Part shown: piece by piece, positions 57,985 to 64,000 of the stretch
Position numbering within the stretch: the first letter of the stretch is position 1
How the letters are laid out: the number at the start of each line of letters is the position of its first letter
Assembly (NCBI GenBank): GCA_947034885.2
Contig: OZ019759.1
Span: 8,310,501-8,374,500, forward strand
Origin: Thuidium tamariscinum
Lineage: Eukaryota; Streptophyta; Bryopsida; Hypnales; Thuidiaceae
Direction of reading: 5' to 3'
Length of the DNA: 64,000 bases
The notes under the pieces: model-generated
What the model saw: only the letters and a program-made list of their open reading frames with translations
The model's database searches: none
What the model was told of the DNA's origin: nothing
Made by a program: the position numbers and the translations under genes

Positions 57985-59280
57985 GGTTGCTAAAGTATGA
58001 GCAATGCGCGTTGAGCGTTGAGCACTGAGCAGGAAGATTTGAACGTTAAGAATTTTGAGAAAAAAATTTAAGAATGAACACTTAAAAATTAATTTTATAA
58101 AAAATAAATCTTTAGATGTAAATGTCTTATTTCATTCATTACTTTAAATGGATGAAAATAATATCAAATGAATGTAGATGAAAAATGTAGATGAAAAATT
58201 TAAGAACTATGGATGTAGATTATTCTTTGGGTTGTAAAGAGCCTTCATTGAAAGAACTTTTTGGCATCAACAAAAGGCTCCTTGGATCCGAAGACTCTTC
58301 CTTGGGTTTAAAAGAGTCTTCATTGCAAGAAGTTTTGGGCACCAAAAAAGGCTCCTCAGATCCAAGGAGCCTTCTTTGAATTCCAAGGAGCCTTCATTGC
58401 AACTTTGCAAGACGTTCTGGGCACCAGAAAAGGCTCCTGGGATCCGAGGAGCCTTCATTACAAGAAGTTTTGGGTATCAAAAAAGGCTCCTCGGATCCAA
58501 GGAGCCTTCCTTGGGTTCCGAGGAGGCTCTTAGGAATTCCGAGGAGGCTTGTAGAGAGACAATATTAAAAAGCAATGATGGTTTTAAGGCCTCTTCGATT
58601 CACAGATGCTCTAAATGAGCTTTTTGGTATAAATGAAGGGCTCATTGATTTGAAGTACCCTTATATTAGTTCCAAAGTGGTTTCAATAAAAGACCTTTTG
58701 GGCACCAAAAAATGCTCATTGGATTCAAGGGGCATTTTATGAATTCAAAAAGCCTTATTAAAAAAAGCCTTTTGGCACTAAGGAAAAGCTCCTCGAATCC
58801 GAGGAGCATTCTTTAGGTTCTAAAAAAGCCTATACTAGGAGAGCTCTTTGGCTTCAAAGAGGCTTTTAGGAAAACAATATTAAAGAGGACAGATGGTTCA
58901 AAGCCTCTTTGGTTTCAAAGAAGCTTATAATGAGTTGCAAAAATTTTAACAATTTGAAAATTGAATGATGAATGATGGATGATGGATGGATGACATGGAT
59001 GAAGTTCATTCACACATGAATGAATGGGTGTTCATTCATGCAACCTTTTATTATACTATCAACTATTTTATATAATTTTTTTGTAGATTTAAAAAAATAA
59101 TTTAATTTAATTTTTTTTCCATTATTATTTTTGGATTTGATAATACTATTTATTTCTCTAACATGTCTATTTTTAGAAAACATTCTTGCAATGAGCATTC
59201 AAGTTTCATTGCTCATTGCTCAACGCTCAACGCTCAACGCTCAACTCTCATTGCTCTTCGCTCATACTCTAATATCGTTG
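57985..59280. mobile_element. 1.3-kb non-autonomous TIR element with GTTGAGC termini
   Basis: Flanked by a 13-bp direct repeat CGCGTAACCCTAG (57972-57984 and 59281-59293). The left end carries AGTATGAGCAATGCGCGTTG and GTTGAGC repeats; the right end carries the complement (GCTCAACGCTCAACGCTCAA, then CTCATACTCTAAT). There is no transposase inside, and the interior holds the family-3 palindromes. TIR plus duplication length suggest a Mutator-like relative, but 13 bp is longer than the usual 9, so part of the repeat may belong to the ends. Confidence 0.85.
58275..58506. repeat. GGATCC-centred palindromes, family 3
   Basis: Half-site GGCTCCTCGGA followed by its complement. Members are at about 58275, 58350-58371, 58432-58453 and 58485-58506, with weaker ones near 58705 and 58786. 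They are separated by repeated CATTGCAAGAAGTTTTGGGCA-like spacers (unit ~53-82 bp). Most arms pair at 9-11 of 11 positions. Confidence 0.85.
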
Positions 59281-59999
59281 CGCGTAACCCTAGAGCCGAT
59301 CGCGGATATGGTTAACAGCCAACCGGATAGTACTCTTCCGGGAATAGTGGGGAACTGCATCGTCAGCCCGACGGATATCGCCAAGTAGGAGGCGGAGAAC
59401 CGGAAACTTCAGGAGGAAGTTGACGATTTAAAAGCGGAACTCCTTGTCCTCAGGGACAACGAGGCCGCTACGAAGGAAATCGTAAAGGAGACCGTCAAGC
59501 TGGCGGTTCAGGTGAAGTCCATATTCGGGAAACCCAGATCAGTCGCCATTCGGGCCCGGCTGTTTGACGAGGAGGTCCACAAGGAGAAGAAGTTATCCGG
59601 AAGCCGGATAGTCCGGATCCTTTCCGACTTCTCCGAGCAGGTGGAGACAACATTGGTGGATGTTTGGAAGGCCGCGGAACAGATGGAAGACTGTACCCGG
59701 AGACTGACGAAAATTCCGGTCAGACTCTCCGATCTATCTCTTCCGGATTTTTCCGAAGGGTTGCCTCCGAGGCCAAGGAAGGATAAGACGTCGTAGTCCA
59801 AGAAGTCGGAGCGGGCGTCTACCGATCAACAGGGGACGGCAATCGAATTGTCGGAGTCTCCTGCGAGCCCGATTGTTGGAACTCCGGTTGTAGTGGACGG
59901 GGAACGAAATTAGAACCTCATTGAGGTTTTTGAACAGATAGATAGAAGGGCGGAAAGCCCAACTATAGGCTCTAGAGTAGCGGAAGTGGATAAATAGGT

Positions 60000-61170
60000 G
60001 TTAGCCTTTCTTGTATTTTTATTTTTTTTCACTTAGAATCAGATCAGGAAGTAATCCGGTCCGGATTTAGGAACTTGGAGCGGGTTGGAATCCGATCCGG
60101 TTCAGGAGTAGGTAGGAATAGATCCGCCGAGCGTTAATCGCGGCGGACTTGTATGGCACTTTTTGCTTTTTGCTCATTATTTAAGTCAGTCTCCTCGCGG
60201 CGGACTGGGAGTCTTTCTTTTGCAATTCCTTGTGTATTTTATTTGCTCTTGCTTTGCATGTGTATCTCCCGAGTTTGGCAGGGCGGCGTGACGCGGAGTT
60301 AGGAAGGCGCAAGTGGTTTTGCAGGCGACATTCTCCCTTTGGTGTTTATTTTCCGTGTCTAAGTGTATGAGAACGGGTAGAGAAGAGTTGGGAGTGTATT
60401 TCCAGTGCCTCAACGTTTCTAGAACTTAAGATTCCGGGTGAGAAAGCCGTTGTTAGGCTAGAGGATAGGGAGGGATTCCTTAAGTCGTGCTAAAGCTCCT
60501 GGGTGGGAAATCTGGTTGAGTGTCCGATCTCCTGTGAGGTCTCACCGTCTTAGTGGCAAACGGAAGAGTTCTGGTTGACGTTGGAACGGACGGGTATACT
60601 TGTAACCACCTGACTCCACATGAGTGGAAAGTAGTTCCAAAGTCGTTGTAGTATGAGAAGATCGTACGGGGGATCTCTGTGTAACCTGTAGTCCGGATTG
60701 CTATCCGTGCTGCTGTGAGAGATCAAACCAGATTTGAGAAGTTAGAGGATAGGAAAGTGGGTCTTCAACCACTATAAGTCACGGAAGGAGCGGTGGGCCT
60801 ACCGCTCACAAAATCTAGCGGCGACCCCTCTGATGGTAAAACAAAGGCAAAGCTAAACCGGATTAAGGGACGGATATGTACGGATCATCCAGAACGGATT
60901 GATCCCGAGAGGGAATCAAAAGCGGAATCCGTAAGGATACGGATCTGCCATAGTGGGACGGAACGGATTAGTTTGGATTAGAGACCGGAGCCGTCTAGGA
61001 TCGGATTGACAGAATACCAATGTACGTGGAAAAAGCGGGTTGTTATCTTTGGGTTGTTTGGGTATTTCTGGTTCTACTCTTAGGACCGGATTAGAGAGTT
61101 TTTGGACTGACCCCTCTTAATCGCTTAATAAAGCCAGATACTTCACAGAATCTCGTGGGTTCAATCTTTA
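60000..61170. other. CGGAT/ATCCG-rich region downstream of the gag-like ORF
   Basis: 60,050-61,010 is packed with CGGAT, CCGGAT and ATCCG words, like 35,210-35,400. No intact frame is seen. TTAATAAAGCC at about 61,125 could be a polyadenylation signal. It may be the untranslated part or LTR of the retroelement-like gene. Confidence 0.5.
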
Positions 61171-61379
61171 GAGTCACTTAGTTATACTCTTCAGTGATTT
61201 TTGAGAGTATAATGGGGAATTTACTTACCTTGCATTGCGACAATATTTGTGGAAATTCATTCAAAAGGTAGTGTAATTCTAATTTTGTTTTGACTTTTAT
61301 GTCTATTTCTTCTCTTCTTCAATAAAATTATTCACTTTATTGAAGAATATGGTGTAGAAATGGGATATGGGAAATAAGG

Positions 61380-61625
61380 CGGGTATAGGAAATAGAGGCA
61401 AGTATGGGTATGATAGGCGTGTATGGGATTCAAGGCGGGTATTGGAATGAAGGCCGAGTACTAGGGCTGAGAGGCGGGTATGGAATCAAGGCGGATATCT
61501 CAATGAAGGCCAGGCACTAAGGCTGAGAGGCGGGTATGTCACCAAGGCGGGTATCCCAATGAAGGCCAGGTACTAGGGTTGAGAGCGGGTATGTCACCAA
61601 CACGGGTATCGAAATCCCGCACGCC
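61380..61625. repeat. 56-bp minisatellite (GGCGGGTAT)
   Basis: GAGGCGGGTATG starts at 61471 and 61527, with a shortened unit at 61581. Each unit carries AAGGCGG.TAT, CAATGAAGGCC and a .GG.TGAGAG word. Degenerate units extend left to about 61,380. Confidence 0.85.
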
Positions 61626-62769
61626 CGTGACGAAGTTCACAAATTGAGTTTAGGGTTTCATGTTCGTGAACTTCATCTTCCTCATTTTGTGGTTTTCTTT
61701 CTCCGATCGGTCGCAGCTTTGTCGTCGCTCGTTATTGTCTCGGTGTGCGGACAAGTCTCGAGACGTGGCGGATTTCTTCTCCAATTTGGCGCTCCTTTTT
61801 TGCAGCTCGGTAGTGTGTCAGTTTGTTTAAGAGTCTCGCTGCGTGGGTCCGATTGTTGTTGCTTCCTAGTCTCTCGGTAGTCTCTCGGTGCTTGAGCAAC
61901 GTCTCGCTGCATGAGGAGTGTCTCGATTGGTGGAGCGTAATGGTGGGTTATAAATTGTGTGTAGGAGGCGGAGGAGGGTGCATTTCTATTGTTGTTTTTG
62001 TCATTCCTGTTTGGTTGCTCGCGGTTTAGCATTTGTGTTTTCGAAAGCGCGTGCGCGTCGGAGAAGCGTGTTGGAGGCGTATTGGAGTTGCATATCAACA
62101 GGCGAGGCACATCGGAGGCGCTGCAGCGTCGCCAACCCTAATTTTGAGGATAAGTTTCTTTTGGTTTACGGTACAAGTTTTTTTTTGAATCCAGAAACTT
62201 CCAATTTCTCCGTTTCCTGTTCTATTTGGTTGGCTTCAGGGGATGAAACCATATGCCAAGCTGAAAACATTGTCTCTGCAAGTATTATTTAAGGGATCCT
62301 TTGGAGAATCACTATTGTGGACGAGTGCAAGCATTTGGTTGTGTTAAGGGAGGCTAGGGTGCGTTGCTGTAGCAGCTGGAAGTGGAAAGAGAAGGTGATT
62401 TCATGACCTCTTCCTTTCTGAAGTAATTTTGTAGCATTTGTTTCTGGATTTGGTTAGGGGTGCAGAGCTTCAGATGGTTCACTGAAGACATTATTACTGT
62501 AGAATTCCATAGGCTTTGTGAAGCCTGACCTCTTATCTCTAAACACTGAAATCGTGGACCCTGAGGTCCTATTTGCAATTAGGGTTTACAGTTTAGGACT
62601 CTAAAATCGACCTCAAGTTCAGAAGAGAGGTAGCGCTGACCTCTTACCTTAGGACTCTGAAATCCTACTTTGAATTAGGGTTTAGTACCACGGCCCTAAA
62701 ACCCTTCAACCCAATTCTAGACAAAACACTACGTTAGTATGGAATTAGGGTTTTACGGACTCTTACAGA
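61626..62769. other. spacer with degenerate telomere-like motifs
   Basis: 61,630-62,150 is GC-richer with TCTCG/GTCTCGCTGC words and no convincing product. 62,575-62,755 contains several ATTAGGGTTTA motifs just before the palindrome cluster. Confidence 0.5.
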
Positions 62770-63815
62770 TATCGTTGATTCGATGATAACTTTATAAAGA
62801 ACTACAACTAACTAAGTCACCCTAGCTTAGGTTTCTGAGTAGGTCAATCAATTATCGTTGATCCGATGATAATATAACATATATGTTTTACCAACTAAAA
62901 TTCATCTGTTTTTCCCCTTGAGAAGCTCTTGAGCTTATCCTCGACTTGAGGATATCCTCCTGTTCCTTTATAGCAAATAAAATAAGATGAACTTAGGACT
63001 CCTTTAAGGTTACTAGGTCTTTGGAAGTTTTAAGGTTATCATCGAGCCGGTGATAACGTCGAGAATATTGTATTCACGGTTGTCACGTACTCAGTGACAA
63101 CGTAGTGGATTGGTATGAAAGCCTTTAGAGTATGAAAAGTACCTCAAATTATCCTCATACAGATATAATTATGAAGAACGTTTCCCCCACGATTATTACC
63201 CACCCAATACAAAACTAGTACTTTGACATAGGAGGTCAAAGATATATTTACTTTACCTTCGAGTAACAGTGAGCAAAATATTAACCTTGTACATACCCTC
63301 CTTGTTATCACTGAATCGATGATAACTACTAGACTTTGTTTTGGCTTAGAAATCCTATGACTTCTTTGATAGTTTCTTGGAGTCAATAATAACAAGCAAA
63401 GTAATAATCACTTCCCAAGGCCTAGACCTAAAAATAATGTTTCATCGAGTAGAGGATAAGCTGGATTCCGTTGTCAAGACCTTAAATAACCAAGAACCTT
63501 ATATAGAAGAAACGTAAGAAATTCCGACCATGGTCGCTGTCGTAAGAGTAAAAGCCTGCTTTACGGACGTACGTGCAGCGATGTCAATTTCCATTTCCAC
63601 AAACTAGATTAATGACTGTTATCATTGACTCGATGATAACAAGCATTCACTCTGCAGCAAAGATACCCTTTCCGCAGTTGAATCTTTAGAGGATCCTATA
63701 ATTAACCATCAGATAGATGAAGCTTAAGATTATCTCTTACACAAAATGTTGTTTTGGAATTGCAAAGATAGTCATCACCTTGTACCATGAAGAATTCATC
63801 ATCACATCAATGATA
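62770..63815. repeat. cluster of 21-23-bp palindromes, family 2 (copy B)
   Basis: GTTATCATCGA-type half-site palindromes near 62770, 62852, 62934, 63035, 63079 (variant GTTGTCACGTA), 63304, 63618 and 63796. The first three are spaced exactly 82 bp. The best copies (63035, 63304, 63618) are almost perfect. The cluster ends about 45 bp before the ORF at 63861. Confidence 0.85.
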
Positions 63816-63860
63816 AACAACTTCTAACATTGTGAAATTGATTTCCACAAGAATCTCCAA

Positions 63861-64000
63861 ATGGATGTCCTTGATGGCTACGACTACTCCTCTACATCAC
63901 ACCATTTGCAGCCATTTCTAAACCCTTTAGAAGACGAGCCATTCATCGCAGAGATGGCTGATACATATGGTATGCTTTGGAAATTCAAGGATCATATAGA
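63861..64000 (+). CDS. 5' end of an ORF running off the window
   Basis: ATG followed by 46 open codons to the window edge, starting MDVLDGYDYSSTSHHLQPF and continuing with acidic and aromatic residues (EDEPFIAEMADTYGMLWKF). No family is recognised. Its position after the family-2 palindrome cluster mirrors the DDE-like gene at 29440, so it may be the first exon of a related element. That is inference; the two N-termini are not obviously similar. Confidence 0.4.
   Translation, partial: MDVLDGYDYSSTSHHLQPFLNPLEDEPFIAEMADTYGMLWKFKDHI

Larger units (their letters stand above)
57690..59997 (+). pseudogene. unrecognised gag-like coiled-coil ORF, split by a TIR element
   Basis: The frame can be followed from about 57690 past TAG 57792 to MEETDSNDSFEKL (ATG 57891) and ADWEIKRVTL at 57984. 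It is cut by the element 57985-59280 and resumes at 59294 with EPIADMVNSQPD. Removing the element plus one 13-bp repeat restores the frame exactly. It continues past TAG 59386 with EAENRKLQEEVDDLKAELL (coiled coil), SRIVRILSDFSEQVE and KIPVRLSDLSLPDFSEG, then TAG 59794 and TAG 59911, ending at 59997. I do not recognise the family. The coiled coil and Pro/Ser-rich tail suggest a gag-like or structural protein of a retroelement (inference). The CGGAT-rich composition is like the 35-kb region. Confidence 0.65.

Noticed and set aside
61644-62292. Several overlapping ORFs on both strands
   Set aside because: All are short, in a GC-richer stretch where long frames arise by chance; no motif recognised.

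Overview
The window is nuclear DNA of a streptophyte, most likely a green plant with a large, repeat-rich genome. Three things point there: TTTAGGG-type (plant) telomere-like motifs at several internal sites, a gene with ten coding exons and canonical GT-AG junctions, and plant-type DNA transposons (MULE, CACTA, hAT). I cannot name the species. Most of the sequence is transposon-derived, and nearly every long reading frame is broken by in-frame stops, frameshifts or insertions. The clear exception is the gene at 2781-7291.

Layout. 1-1800 holds a GC-rich tandem repeat and a series of perfect or near-perfect palindromes centred on GGATCC. 2108-7291 holds a short acidic ORF and then an intact ten-exon gene combining a ParB-like DGNHRR region, a Lys-rich linker and a DNA-methyltransferase-like core with an altered catalytic motif. 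A diverged ~730-bp MITE-like element follows at 7.7-8.5 kb. 10.9-13.4 kb carries a decayed copy of a RING-H2/coiled-coil gene family. 13.9-21 kb is a MULE island: a ULP1-type cysteine protease on the plus strand faces a MULE transposase on the minus strand, whose first intron contains a non-autonomous CACTA element made largely of two long hairpins. 22.3-24.1 kb is a 171-bp dimeric satellite. 26.6-29.4 kb is a decayed DDE-like gene, preceded by a cluster of 21-23-bp palindromes.

35.4-36.6 kb and 57.6-61.2 kb share an unusual CGGAT-rich composition and carry unrecognised, gag-like interrupted ORFs. 37.2-39.5, 51.3-53.7 and 54.8-57.1 kb are three more RING-H2 copies. 40.6-44.4 kb is a BED/hAT transposase gene split by a MITE. 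45.2-46.9 kb is a protein-kinase-like pseudogene. 57.99-59.28 kb is a TIR element that splits the gag-like ORF and carries a third kind of GGATCC-centred palindrome. The right end (62.8-63.8 kb) repeats the palindrome cluster of 29.7-30.3 kb, again just upstream of an ORF start, which runs off the window.

The recurring theme is that transposon-like genes are preceded by dense, family-specific arrays of short palindromes or motifs: ACCGTCGGATCCGACGGT ahead of the methyltransferase-like gene, the GTTATCATCGA half-site ahead of the DDE-like gene and the right-edge ORF, and CCGTC/GACGG islands with a shared leader motif ahead of the RING-H2 copies. These may be transposase- or regulator-binding sites. 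All calls come from reading the sequence; no database search was possible.
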